Origin: Euglena gracilis
Lineage: Eukaryota; Euglenida; Euglenophyceae; Euglenales
DNA: 64,000 nt
Reading direction: 5' to 3'
Assembly (NCBI GenBank): GCA_039621445.1
Contig: CP154954.1
Coordinates: 11,960,716-12,024,715 of the forward strand
Shown: piece by piece, positions 9,607-21,216 of the stretch
How positions within the stretch are numbered: position 1 is the first letter of the stretch
Layout of the letters: each line of letters begins with the position of its first letter
Translations under genes and position numbers: made by a program
The notes under the pieces: model-generated
Told to the model about the DNA's origin: nothing
The model's input: only the letters and a program-made list of their open reading frames with translations
Databases searched by the model: none

Positions 9607-10736
9607 CACATGTCACGGGCCCCCTCACAGACACCGTCACGTCGACACCCCGAACGACCCCAAAGCCAACCCCAACCCTACCACCCAAACCAACCTCGAC
9701 TGACTTGAACCTGTACAAAATCTGCCTGGCCAAAACGACAAAACGGGCCTGGGCAGCCCCCCTGGCCAGCCCACCTGAACCTGAACCGCTGGCCAGCTCA
9801 ACTCGACCCAGCCCAACTGTCCCGTACAAGACCCGATCCGACCCGACTTGACTGACCTCAAGTGCCTCTCTTCAGCCAATCAATCCATTCTTCAATTCGC
9901 CATCGTTGTTGTTGTGGGTTGGGACCCCCCCTTGTGGAGAATGAACCTTCCCCCCGGACCTGGCAAGCCTACCTGTAAAAAAAAAAAAACACAGCCCCCA
10001 ACCCCAACCGTGGCAGCCAGCCAAAACTGGGCAAACGGTGGAAGGGGAACCTGACTTTGACCCAAAAACGCAGAGCTGGCCGACCCCGGGCCACCGGCCT
10101 GGGGGGGGGGGCGAGGATCCTCCACGGCACCAGACCTCGCACAAACCAGCCTACCCCCCAGAAAAAAATGGAAATATACAAAAAAACATTGTCCTTGACC
10201 CAGCCTGACTTTAACCAAAAACCCATCCTTCACCTGATTTTTATTAAAATTCGTCCCCGGCCAAAGCCTGACCGCTTGGCCTGGGGGGGGGTGGAAGACC
10301 CAAGCTGGACCCACCCCCCACCGAACAGACACCAAGCTTAGACACCGAATTGGCTAACCGAACAGAAAACGGCTGTCTAGGACCCTGACCGTGACAAAAC
10401 AACTCACCTGGCCTGGGAATAAAAATTTCCGGAAAATTTAACCGTGGTTGGCGCTTGGTTCACAACGGCGCCTGCCCCCCCCCCAACGACAAACAGCCCT
10501 AGGCGGGCTGGGGGGGGGGACAACACACCAGACCCCGCACAGACCCAACTGTCAAAGGAGAACATTTGACTCAGCCCCCCGGCCATAAAACGAACCTGAA
10601 CGGCACAGCCCCCTGAGGGGGGGGACCCTGAACCACAACGGTCCCCTCGCTCGCCCCCTCCTCACAACGAGTGCACTCCGCACCCCTTCCTGTTGGAGTC
10701 GTGAAGAGTTGTAAACAACTCCTTCGGGAAGGGGAG
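9607..10736 (+). other. 3' untranslated region and polypurine tract, copy A
   Basis: No credible ORF. It contains C-runs and G-runs (for example 10098-10110 and 10283-10291) that could form G-quadruplex-like structures, and an A-run at 9977-9989. The last bases, gggaaggggag, immediately before the LTR are a good polypurine tract for plus-strand priming. It is alignable with copy B but lacks about 580 bp that copy B has at about 31403-31985. Confidence 0.8.
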
Positions 10737-11215
10737 TGTGAGTCAGGGGTGCTGAGTGCCCAAAACAACATAACCTAACCCAACCCAACCTGATGACTCT
10801 GCAGTTAGGATTAGGAAAATCTTATTAGGAATTATTAGCAGCTGACCCCATTGTCCCTGCACAGGGCTCTGCAACTGTTTTTGTCTGTTTCAAGTTCAAG
10901 AATTGAATTATCTTGGTGGCAATCATCATTCTTACCTGGACAGTACGTGGTTCATAACATTGGTGCTGGTTTTGGAATTGCTGAATTGCTTGTATTGTGC
11001 TGTTGGTCTTGTGGATTTTTTATCAAAGAAAAGGTGTGAGCCACCCAACTCACCTGTTTTCACCAAAAAGACCCACAAAAACAAAAGAAAATGCAATTTT
11101 TAAAACAAGCCGCGAGGGGAATTGAAAACACATTGGGCAGGGTTAAAGATCCTACGCAAAGGGGTGCCGGCCTCGAGGAACTGGAAACTCCAGGGCGGGC
11201 ACCACGGGTACAACA
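10737..11215 (+). repeat. 3' LTR, copy A (479 bp)
   Basis: Begins TGTGAGTCAGGGGTGC and ends TACAACA, the same boundaries as the LTRs of copy B. It differs from them by many substitutions and small indels in the middle third (from about 10840 to 11040), so it belongs to a different sub-lineage or is older. Its 3' part carries the same ATG that starts gag in copy B. Confidence 0.92.
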
Positions 11216-12512
11216 TTATCCTATTATATTCGTTTCCGGCAATTGTTAGTTTTTTCTCTCTTTGTTCATAAGTGTCCTCATCGGGCCAGTGTATTACATT
11301 TAAAAAAAAACAGTGTATGAACATGAGTACGGGTTTTTTCTTTGCTTATTCCAATTAACAGGCTTGTACATATCACAGGTTCTCTTTCAACCAATTTGGT
11401 TTTCCTATTCTTGTTATTTTGCAAGGTGTCCCACAATCTATGTTTTAATTTGTGTTTCGTTTTTCCTTCTTTCTGTTTTTGCCATTTTGGACTGCCCTGA
11501 CCCATCTCAGCCATTATTGTACAGTTCTCCTTCGACGTCCCTGTCGCCTCCGACCATTCCATTGCTTTTGAGACCACCTACATTTCAGCCCCAATCCCTC
11601 ATCCAAAACCTTTCGGCGTGTACCAATCTGACAGCATCTCAGGTTTTTTTGTGGTGGTATTACTCATAATTGGTTATGATTACCACCTCTGCGGCCCAGT
11701 TATGTATATTTTCCCTGGACACCATCCTCTTTTTTCTGGCCTCACATTTTTCCCGGGGGCAGTTTTCACAAGTTATCAATTCTGTATTTGTGTTTGCGGT
11801 TGAGATTTCCCCTCCCATTCAGCCATCTGTTATTTACAGCGGATGTTGGTCCTGGGTTCCGTGATGGAGTCTCGTGAATGATGTTTGTCATAGTGCTTCG
11901 ATTTGGCCACCACACTCAACCCCTGTATTTTCCTCCCCCCGCTTACACGTTGGACCCGGACCCATCCGTCATGAACGTTTTGGTGGCTTGCTTTTCTTCA
12001 TTTCCTGCACCAGTTTCTGATTTTATCCTTTCTCCTTTGAAATGCTGGGCTCCCATAATTTGCACTGCGCACCACCATGAAACTTCGGCGTCCCATTTTT
12101 CGCCCCTTGATTTTCATGCTGCCTGCACTCTGGTTCTTCAACGCTCCCTTGCTCTAAAATTTCCCCTCACCTAACCCCCCCCCAAAGCTCCCTGCCACCC
12201 CTTTTTTTGGCCTGCCCTAACTTTTGTCCACGCTGTGGGCCTCCCCCATTGCATTCATCTTGTCATATGGCTCTCGCCCACGGGCTGGCTGTACTTGCTA
12301 CGTGTGCTTTTGTTTCCCTTATCTCCAACGCTCGGTTGCCTGGCGGGACCTTTTTTGAGAATCTTTCTCTTGGTCATGTTCAACCAGTTTTCCGTTCTCA
12401 TACTCAATGCCTGGCCCACCCCTCCCCAGGGCTCCGGGTCCCTTCGTGGGGATAGCTGTGGAAGTCGCCACCTCCTTCTCCTCACGGGAGCAGCCCTTCT
12501 GATGCAGTCTCT
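11216..12512. other. decayed pyrimidine-rich DNA, no gene recognised
   Basis: Short ORFs only, T- and C-rich on the + strand, with no domain I can name. It is probably the 5' part of the same decayed retroelement whose remnants follow. Confidence 0.5.
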
Positions 12513-12806
12513 TTTCTTTCCATGAACTGTGGAGGTCGTGGATTTCTCCTCACCACCTTTTTTTCACTCCTTTTTTCTGTTGACCTCGATGCAGTTTTCT
12601 TGCAAGAAATGTGGGATGTTTCTTTTGCCTCTGTCCCGTCGCTTAAGTGTTTTTTTGATCATCAAGAGTACAGAACGTGGTCCTGGGCGGGGTATGGAGA
12701 TCTTTTTTTCATGGACACTTTGGGTTATGTAACTGTTTTGTATGATGGTTGGAATTGGTTTGCAACAGCTGTTCATAACCCCACCAGCCCCTCTTTTTAC
12801 TCATAA
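12513..12806 (+). pseudogene. LINE-type AP-endonuclease remnant
   Basis: The translation SMNCGGRGFLLTTFFSLL followed by LDAVFLQEMWDV matches the N-terminal pattern of APE-type endonucleases of non-LTR retrotransposons (N-x-R-G ... D-x-x-x-x-Q-E). It is followed by a weak YRTWSWAGYG-type segment, and the frame decays after 12806. Without a search I cannot assign a clade. Confidence 0.45.
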
Positions 12807-14229
12807 ATGTTCATCTGGATACCCACCTCTCCCCTCACACCAAGGAGTTTGAGCTCTCTCATATTGTTGCTTTGTTACATCACATACAGCACTTCGTTTC
12901 CCTAGTATGTCGATTTCAACATTCCACGTCGCCCCAGGTCTTTGCTTCACAGACCGATGCAGGCCGGCAACTGTTTGGAGTCCCCCGGTCAATACACAAA
13001 CGTTGTTTCCCGTGCCGGTCGTCTATCTATCACTGAAATTGAATATATTTTAATTCCCTGGCAGTTCGGCCTCTCGTCTTTTCTCCGTCTTCCTGGTTTA
13101 AACAGTCATGTATGTTTAACAGGTTCTCTTCTTCTATCTCTTCCAGTTTCTTTTTCTCCTACCCGTCGACATGAGCATCATGCGTGCACTCCTCATCAAA
13201 GAAATTGTGTAGCCATTTTGTTGGGGATTTATTGGTTGTGGCTAAAGTGGCATTCTGTTCACCCTGATGCATGTATTTTTTTGTTTCTGCTATTTGGCTG
13301 ACTCTATTCTCATCCCAGCAAACCCCTGTCTTGTTCCATGTTCCTCCCCCTCTCGCTGCTTTTTGTCTCCCTCCTTTTTGGTTAACCCTGAGCTTTTGCA
13401 GAAGTAGTGGGAAGCACTGAAGCATAGACTCTTTATGCATGTTCTGCGCTTGCCCACTGATGTTCTTGGCTGTGTATATATTTTATCTCAACATCCCGAT
13501 TGCTGCGCCTCTCGTCAGGGAAGCCATATCAGCCATATCGGATCTTTTGCCTGAACCTTCTCATGTTCATCTTTCTAGAGCTGCTGCTCTCGTTTTTGCT
13601 GCCGCGGAGCTTCAAGATTACCATGGATCGTGCGGCATGTGTATGGACCTTCCCCGCCTCATTTCCTGTCAACCAATCTCCCATCTCCGAATGATGATCC
13701 AAGCTTTTCCACTTTTTTTTGCCTCCTGTCTCATGCTGAATGGTTTGAATGTTTCCCCGAACGGATTCGATTTCGCTGCTTGCATCAGAAATATCTGGTC
13801 TTTAATGAACCTCACCTCACCCATGCCCTTCAGCAGCTGCGGTCCGGTATGGCAGGTTTGATGACTTTGACGGCCTCCAAATTGCCTCTCCTTCCTGTCT
13901 GTGGTGTTGCTGCCTTGGTCCATCTTTCGGTGTTTGTTATCAGCCCCCCATGGCACACCACTCATGTTTTTGACCACCCCTTTTTCCTTTTTTTTGGATG
14001 GGGCTGTCCCTCTCTTTCTGTGTGTTGTGACCTCAATTTTCTGCATGGCTATTTTAAGACTCTTTTCAGCAGGAGTGTTTTGTTTGACGGACCCTTCTTC
14101 TGCAACAGACCGTCTCTCTCCCTCTTGGTGATGATGATGCAAATCATTTTTTGTGTCTGCAGCAAATTTATAGCAGCTCTTCACTGCCCGCGTCCATTTA
14201 CGCCACCCCCCATCCCGACTCTCTCAGAA
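12807..14229. other. decayed retroelement DNA, unassigned
   Basis: Several overlapping ORFs with stops and frame changes lie between the endonuclease-like and RNase H-like remnants. No clear RT catalytic motif (YxDD) could be found, so I do not call an RT. Confidence 0.4.
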
Positions 14230-14700
14230 CATCTCCTCAGCAGCCCTGTCCTGTTTGTCACCACAGATGCTGGCCTCGCAGTCCCGGATGACCCTCTGAT
14301 GGTGTGTCACGCCGGTGTGCTGGTGTGGGGGTTGTTATTGTTTACGGTCACCAACAGGCGTTTTGGTTCTCATGGAGTCTTCCCACAATGTGTGCCTCTT
14401 CCATTGAATTGGAATGATTAGCTCGTTTTTGCGTATTGTTTTTACTTCGCGATGTCCCTGGAAAATTGTACCTCTTCTGTGGCAATGATACCGTGCAATT
14501 GCAAACGTTTTCTCAGCGTGTTAACTGCCCCGGTTCGTTGGACGCTCTTGCTCGTTTTTCTCTGTCTTCCCGTTTGTTTGCATTTAACAGAATTTCGCTC
14601 CCCTGCACAGCATGACTGTCGACACATCACTCTTTCAGCTCAATGGCAAGAGCGAGCCGACTGCTTGCCACTGAGGGTATACATTTTCCTTGTCGTTCTC
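14230..14700 (+). pseudogene. RNase H-like retroelement remnant
   Basis: Across one stop, a single frame reads SSIELE, LARFCVLFLLRDVPGK, LYLFCGNDTVQLQTF and NCPGSLDALARFSLSS. This resembles the RNase H pattern (Glu, then an alpha helix, then a V-x-x-x-x-DN strand) of retroelements. Upstream, TTDAGLAVPDD could be the first Asp strand. It may belong to the same dead element as the endonuclease remnant at 12513. Confidence 0.4.
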
Positions 14701-16990
14701 CTCTTCCCGTTTGTACCTTCATGAGCTTCATCGGTTTCTTGCCCCCCCCCCCCCATACTGACATTTCGAGCAGGTGTTATTTTCAGACTCTCCAAGTTTT
14801 TTTTTTCTTTCAAATTTGAAATGTTTTTGTCTGCCGCCAAACATCCGCTTTGTTGAATCTTCTGTCCTGTTTACCTTATGGAGTTTCCTTTGATGCCCGT
14901 TGTTGGGAATCTGTTTGGTGATCCTGCTGTCCCTCTGCTTCTTCACCGTGTCGCCTTTGAGCTCCGCTGTTTTTGTGTCCTTCCTCTCGCTTTTTCTCAG
15001 TTCCAGAGTGACGTTTTTCTGATGTTTTCGCTGGTGCCCATCCTGGTCGCTGGATAGCTTGCCCAAGCCTCTATTCTCGGTTATGCCGTGCGCTCTCCGA
15101 TGTTCTCGCGCTGCTGCAGAATTCCTTGACGTGCCTGTGGTTGAGACACGCGACGTTGTTGCTCTTTTGCGTCACGCATCTCGTTTTTTCTTTCTCGTAT
15201 TAACTTCTGAATTTGATGTTTTCTAATTGCTTTGATGAATGCATCGTTTTATCGTGGTCTAGCTTTTTGGAATTACCACCCGGTTCCCTTTTCACATCCC
15301 CCTTTTGACACGTGTTAGCCTTTCCCTTTTGCGTGCTACGATCGATGTCTCATCATTGTGATTTTCGTTCTCCCTCTCCCATGTCCATGATTGTCAGTGA
15401 TGCCTCTTTTCTTCAAAATGGATGTCATTCAACCTCCATCCCACTTTGTTCACAACACAATTTAGCTTGGTTTGTTCACATCGATCTGTGTTGCCGTGTA
15501 AATTTTTCGCATTATCAGTTTGACATTCCTCTATGGAGTTTTGGTTTTTTCTTCCCTCTTTCATCTGGGTTCTTCCTTGCATTCAGCATGTGTGTTTCGC
15601 TTCTCATCCACCGCCAGCCACTCACTCTCCTTCGAGTTCTGCTTTTTGTGCCTGTTTGTCTCTTTGGTGTTTCCCCTTCCCTTCTATTCCTTCATCTTTG
15701 TGCGAGGCCTCAGTGGGGCCCACTACTTCGTGTGCCCCGAGAACTCCGGGGAACTCAACCAACCAACCAACCAACCCGTGCTTAGGCGCCTTTTTCTGAG
15801 TTTTTCTTTGGTCGTTCGACCGTTAATCCTATTCTGCTACCAAGTGTACGTCCCACCCCGGCTTTTCTACTTATGCTTTCCTCCTGAAAAGTCCGTGGGG
15901 GGAGTAACAGTAAAATTTGCTTCCCTTTTCCCTTTTCAATGCAAAGCACAAGAGCAGAAGAATTGGTGGGACCGCAGTCCCTTATATGAAAGTGACTATT
16001 GCTCTTTCGAGCTTTGTAAAAGAAAGAAATAAAACTTGTATTCAAATGGGACTTCGACCTCAGAATTCAAAAGAGAATTGCAAAGCACCAAACCCAATAA
16101 CCTTGAATTAGGAACCAGTTGCTTTTGCTAAGCTTTTGGCAGCTCTGAGATTCTCTCTTTGTCTTATGGTTTAAACATGCCACTGTGTACAGCCCGGCCG
16201 TAGCCAGCTTGTAGGCCGTAGCCCATTGTATCTGGTACACAGTGCCATGGCGGAATGGCTGCCTGGTACACAACCCCCCGCTGTGATCTGAGCCGTCGAA
16301 ATAATTGTGGTGAATTCCCCTTTTTCAACGAAATCTCCTGCAACGTTCCTAATAGAGGCTGTCTTTTGGCATTTGGAAGATCCAATCCACGACTTGCACG
16401 AGAAAATGTCGTGATTGGAGGGTGCCTTGTGGGGGCTCCAACCTCTTCTAGGGGCCCTCGTCAGCAAAGTGCAGGAGCTGCAAGCTTGGCAAGAAGCCAA
16501 GGCCCCCACCGAAGCCAAGGCCTCAACGGAAGCCAGGGGCCCAATCCAAGCCAAGGCCCTAACACCTCTGACAGAAGCCATGCCCTCAGCCCTGCCGACT
16601 TGTTCAGAAGTATGGTGCAGCCATAAGCAGCAGCAACGGCGGTGCATGATGGTGCAGCCATAAGCACCAGCAACGGCGGTGGCCACATGTGTGGAGTTGG
16701 AAAGTGAAATTATAAATTTGAGGTAAGAAATGGCAGCTTGCGAATCCAGCGCAAGGTGGATTTGCGACCTTCGCCGTTACAAGATTTGGGGAAGGGAAAG
16801 TGATTCGGGTCAAATTACAGGTGCAGCTTTTTCGAATAACCTGAAAGGGTGGTTCTTCAACTCAAAACCCTAGTACAAGGCTGGTTCCACCGAAACATAT
16901 TGTTCAACCCTAACAGGAACCTTCCGGTTTCATGCCCATGAACACTCCCTTTTTTTTTAGCACCTAGTCGAAACAATTTTGAGAGCATTG
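14701..16990. other. non-coding decayed DNA with short repeats
   Basis: No gene recognised. Notable are a C-run at 14742-14753, a (aacc)n stretch at 15759-15777, a run of imperfect gaagccaagg units at about 16494-16590, and a tandem duplication of about 35 bp containing gcagccataagca at 16613-16681. Confidence 0.5.
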
Positions 16991-17029
16991 GTCCCCAAAC
17001 CCAGGTCAAGGTCATGGTGCAAGGTGTTC

Positions 17030-17420
17030 CGGGATTTATGGCAATGACATCATTGAAACCCATTATGCAAGATGTTGGACGACAACCTTGATTTTCTGGG
17101 TACGTGCAAGATGCCCCCGAGCTTGAAAGAGAATGGGAGGAGGTGGAAAGAATTTTTCAGGAAACTTCCCCCTACGATCTCTCCGAATTTGCCACTTTGA
17201 TGCAATTTCGCAGCTGCCTCGACGAGGCAACATCCCTAAAAATGAAACCCGTGTGAATAGGGAAAGGAATATGACCTACAAAAGTTTTCGTGAAGAATTT
17301 GGAAGAGAGTTTGGGGTGGGTACCATCAAACAAAGTCGGGCTTATTGGCATCGGGTTTCACTCAAATGCTCGGGTCTCCCAGCGCAAAACTCATCATTTT
17401 GGATTGTGTGAAATTAGCAG
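17030..17420 (+). pseudogene. gag capsid remnant of the relic element
   Basis: One frame reads FSGYVQDAPELEREWEEV, then DLSEFATLMQFRSCLDEATS, and after stops KVFVKNLEESLG. This aligns by spacing with NFADFAVKFPMYL, DLKLSLLEGSLDSAS and YQEFWNWMCQKYGG of copies A and B. Several in-frame stops show that it is dead. Confidence 0.5.
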
Positions 17421-18990
17421 CGGAATTTGTGGCCAAGAGGGACCGGGTGGAAGCACGAACAGATGCCGGGGGAATTAGGCAAAAAAACATTGGAAAACAT
17501 TTTCTGGTCCACAAAAAACACCTGTGCCTTGCGTTTATGGGACGGAATTGAGGTACCCCAGGCGCCCCCGTCGAGGAGTTGAAGTGGGTGGGTAATGACC
17601 CCCAGGGGTTGTCATGTTAAAGGGGGGGGGGATAGGGAATTAGCAAAAACTGCTGACGACGATTTTCGAAAATACGGCTAATATATGCGAGAATTAATAA
17701 AAATCACTGATACCGAGTAGGTCACTGAAATCTTCTGTGTCAAAGACCTGCAAAAAAGGTTATGCTTTTTATGGTTTAAACCAACCCAAAATGAGGAATG
17801 GAGACACTCGGTGATACTATTTTTGCAAACCAAAGCAGGAAAATAAGATAGATCCAAAAAACCACAGTGGCATGGAAACCCTTCGTCGAGGACGCTTTTC
17901 AACCATGTGGTTTTATTGAAAAAAAATCTCGCACCTGGGAATTCACACATTGTAATGGCAAGTCATTTTCTGCAAAATGCCCCCATTTTTGTATAAAAAA
18001 GGTGATGGTTGAGCCGGCAAAAAAGGAGGTACAAACTGTGGGTTCGGTTTCCCTCGACCGGAATCTGATGGGTGAACCGTTTCTGCAGGAGTTGGTGCGG
18101 GTGATTGCACACTGACTGTGGAGGAACCACGAGGCGGTGCGTAGTTGTTTGCTGAACGGGATCAATTCTTAGCTTTGGATGGGTTCCTCGTGGATAACCA
18201 GAAGGTTTCTGCAACCTGTCATGAAAACCAAATGACGGGTGATGAAAGTTTTGAATTTGTCACCTCATTCCTTCGGACGGAGAAGGAGTATGTTGCCACT
18301 CGGAATGCATATGGGTTGTATGAAAAGACAAAATCCTCCTCCCCAGCAAACATGCGAGTTTTTGTTGATGACCCTCCTAAGAACGTGGTGGGGAAAGTAC
18401 CAACAAAAATATTCCGACCATAGGAAAATCATCTTGGAAGCCGAAGGCTCAATCCTACCCGTAGAACGGGGATGGTAAACCATCCTCCCATGGAAGGGGC
18501 CCAGGTGCAAAATCTCCATCGTCCAAGGGAAGTGCTTCACTTGCAAAAAGGCGTGCAGGGATTTCGTCGAGGACTTCAGAAAATGCTCGTTTGCGCGAAA
18601 GGCTTGTTCGGGGGTTTGGTCTCCAAAGTCCGGCGAAAGCGGGCCGAAGGGGGTGAAAGAAACTCCTCCCATCGCCCAATCCCCTTAGTAGGGGGGTCAG
18701 AGCGATTCGGGAGTCCGTTCTGCAGATGCAAATTTCCCATCTTTGGGGTGAGGGGTGTTTTGCCTCCTACAACCCCTCCTTGTTTGACACGTTTGATAAC
18801 TCTCTACGTGATCGAGGCACTGTCGGAGGCCTCTTAATCAAAACCACCCGCACCATTGTCAGATGAAGCATCGCCTGAGGAAGAGGAGGCAGTGGGGAAT
18901 ATTTTAAAGGAAAAAAAATTTGACGCCACTCGAAAATTCGGATGGTGAAACCATCCGGGAGGTTTTGCGTGAGTGACGGTTAATGTCTTT
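17421..18990. other. decayed gag/spacer part of the relic, unassigned
   Basis: Short ORFs, including a Cys-rich one near 18530-18620 (CFTCKKACRDF), which might be a degenerate zinc-binding segment. No Dam-type NPPF motif was found here, so I cannot say whether the relic ever had that domain. Confidence 0.35.
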
Positions 18991-19440
18991 GAAGGCGGGG
19001 TGGGTGAAGGAGGTCCATTTGCATCTATTAACCAAACTTGATGTCTTGAGAGGTTCCCAGCAGTTTCGGGCCTTGGTCGACACGGGGCAGAAGTTTGCTT
19101 GGTGAAAAGAAATTTGCTGCCCCGTGCTTTTTTCGCTCCATCGGCAAAACCCGTCAACTTGGTTGCTGCCAACAACCAAAGGGTGAAGGGCGGGTGGGAT
19201 CAGACCTTGGTAGAATTGAAATTTTCAGGGGTGGTGCAAGACACCAAAAATGTGGTTGTTTTCTAAATTCTTACGCTTTTATATGAGGCCGACGTGGAGG
19301 AAGCTGTGATCCTGATACGTGTGGTTGGCTGAAAGCAAATTGAATGTGGTGCCAAGGAGACATGAGATTCAAGGTGTTCCCGAAGGTTGTTCGGTTTGGA
19401 TTTGCGGTGTTCTCACATGGTGGGGGGCCATCGTAGACTT
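18991..19440 (+). pseudogene. aspartic protease remnant of the relic element
   Basis: ALVDTG (19071-19088 region), then after a one-base frame change AEVCLVKRNLLP, closely matching ALIDTGAQANLVKKNLIP of copy A. Downstream, VNLVAANNQRVKGGW and TLVELKFSGVVQDT match LALITADKTRMEGG and TLELQFSSRVHNTD. YEADVEEAVIL and NVVPRRHEIQG match the second half. Several frameshifts. Confidence 0.7.
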
Positions 19441-19479
19441 CATTCGAACCCGTCCCCCCCGTGTCCATTCAGGCGGTCC

Positions 19480-19870
19480 ACAAATTTCGTCCCAAAGCCT
19501 TGTATATTTTTTTCTTGCAGAGGGAGTGTCGGGAAGGTATTACTGGACCACGGATACGAAGTGATATCCCTGGATGTGGATGATAGGTTGTAACCCACCC
19601 CACGTGTGGATATTTTAACCAGTGGTTACCAGAAAGATTTTTCTCCGGGTGAATTTGAAATTGTAACCGCATGCCTCCCGCTGTACCGAGTTCAGTCTGG
19701 TCTTAAGCCGTGGGTCGAGACGGTTGGAGCCGGCTCTGGAATTGGTGCGAGGAACACTTGAGATTATCAAGTTTTTGATACCCAAGGTTTGGTGGTTGGA
19801 GACCCTCCGAACAAGAATTCTTGCCCGGCGTGCTCTTTAGGCGAAGTTCCAGTTCTGGATGCGAACCATT
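19480..19870 (+). pseudogene. C5-cytosine methyltransferase remnant of the relic element
   Basis: VPKPCIFF then GSVGKVLLDHGYEVISLDVD matches PKPKMLDLFCGTKS / SVSKVYEKMGFQVVTVDSD. KDFSPGEFEIV matches KHFKPGEFHTV. After a one-base loss at the motif IV site, CTEFSLVLSRGSRRLEP and LEIIKFLIPKVWWLE match CTEFSIALTTRPRNLEK and LEIVEFLQPQKWWLE. It lies downstream of the protease remnant, the opposite of copies A and B. Confidence 0.75.
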
Positions 19871-20534
19871 GCCAATATGAAAGGTGGGGATATCAAAAAA
19901 CCACCACATTTTTTTGAGTCAGCATTTGCTTTCACTGCGCAATGTCGTTTGTGGGGGAAGGATCCCAACAATCCGAACGAGCTTCGAGCACATAAAGCCA
20001 AGCTTGGTGGGGGGGGGGGCAAATGGGAGTGCAAAAAAGGAGCTCACCTATCGTAATTCCTTACCGATTGGTGGAACATCTGTGTGTTTTTACCTCCAAC
20101 AGCAAGGAAATGGTTTTGGGGGGGACCATGTTTTGGACTCACCTCGAGCTTTGACGACGGACGAGGAAGCGGAGACCAAAAATGAGAATTTAGTGGATTC
20201 AATGCCCGAATGTCCAGATGATTTTCTTGGGGAGGGTGATTCTCCGACTTACGGATTGGAAATCCGCCAAGCGGTCGAGATGGCGAAAAAAAATGCGACT
20301 TTCGGCCAGACCGGTGCCCATTTGTAAATGGAGGATGAGGGGGAGAATGTCATCCGTGAAGTGGCAAAACACATGGTTTGGGCGACAGCCCGTATGAATT
20401 TTGTGAAGGGTGCGATTGATATGAGGTGGGAGACCAATGAAACCCTCGAGGAAGTGCTGAAACAGGATATTGTTGAACACTTTCGGGATTCATCACTTTC
20501 TGGTATTTGCCTTCGGTTTGCGGGAGGGTGCCAC

Positions 20535-20746
20535 GCCCGTTAGTCAAAAGCCCTATCACATGACGGGTGAGAGACGGGAGTCTCATCAACGTCTTGTGGA
20601 TGACGCCTTGACAATGGGGAAAGTGGCGCCCGGTTTGCGCCCGTGGAATACACCATCTTTTCGGTACCCAAGAAACCCCAAAGAAAGTATCGCTTTGTAC
20701 AGGATTTGCCACCCCAAAATCTTTTAACCTTGAAAGTTGGACATCC
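20535..20746 (+). pseudogene. RT N-terminal remnant, cut by the copy B LTR
   Basis: SKPYHMTGERRESHQRLVDD matches the RT entry segment PIHMTGERRQALIDMVDE of copies A and B. APGLRPWNTPSFRYPRNP and the out-of-frame YRFVQDL-type reading match SSPTFVVAKKGGKWRGVVDF. It stops at 20746, where the LTR of copy B begins. The expected continuation is not found after 33521. Confidence 0.65.
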
Positions 20747-21216
20747 TGTGAGTCAGGGGTGCTGAGTGCCCAAAACAACATAACCTAACCCAACCCAACC
20801 TGATGACTCTGCAGTTAGGATTAGGAAAATCTTATTAGGAATTTCAATTGCTGACCCCATTGTCCCTGCACAGGGCTCTGTCTTGTTTTTGTCTGTTTCA
20901 AGTTCAAGAATTGAAAATATCTTGGTGGCAATTATCATTCTTACCTGGACTCTACGTACTTTTGGTTTTGGATCGGTGTGGTGTATTTGCTGAATTGCTT
21001 GTATTGTGCTGTTGGACTTGCGGATTTTTTTCAAAGGAAAGCCAACCAACCCACCTGTTTTCATTAAAAAGACCCACCAAAACAAAAGAAAATGCAATTT
21101 TTGAAACAAGCCGCGAGGGGAATTGAAATCACCCTGGGCAGGGTAAAAGATCCTACGCAACGGGGTGCCGGCCCCGAGGAACTGGAAACTCCAGGGCGGG
21201 TACCACGGATACAACA
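20747..21216 (+). repeat. 5' LTR, copy B (470 bp)
   Basis: TGTGAGTCAGGGGTGCTGAG at the start and GGATACAACA at the end; TG...CA termini. The gag ATG at 21092-21094 lies inside it, 123 bp before its end. Confidence 0.95.

Larger units (their letters stand above)
1..11215 (+). mobile_element. Ty3/Gypsy chromovirus copy A with methyltransferase module (5' truncated by window)
   Basis: Order on the + strand: gag, Dam-like and C5-cytosine methyltransferases, protease, RT, RNase H, integrase, chromodomain, 3' UTR, polypurine tract and 3' LTR. A chromodomain after the integrase places it among chromoviruses. It is closely similar to copy B (20747-33521) throughout, and the comparison exposes copy A's lesions. 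These are single-base losses near 2540, 3437, 8262 and 9457, a single-base gain near 5138, a 5-bp loss near 5215 and a 15-bp duplication near 8170. The 5' LTR and start of gag lie outside the window. It is probably not autonomous as written, unless the indels are assembly errors. Confidence 0.93.
16991..20746 (+). mobile_element. relic of a related methyltransferase-bearing Ty3 element
   Basis: Contains, in order and with many stops and frameshifts, remnants of capsid, protease, C5-methyltransferase and the start of RT. Each is recognisable by comparison with copies A and B. No LTR was found. It ends abruptly at the 5' LTR of copy B. Nucleotide similarity to copies A and B is low enough that it represents an older, distinct family. 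Confidence 0.7.

Noticed and set aside
18145-18423. Dam-like domain in the relic element
   Set aside because: No NPPF-type motif or matching flanks could be found between the gag and protease remnants.
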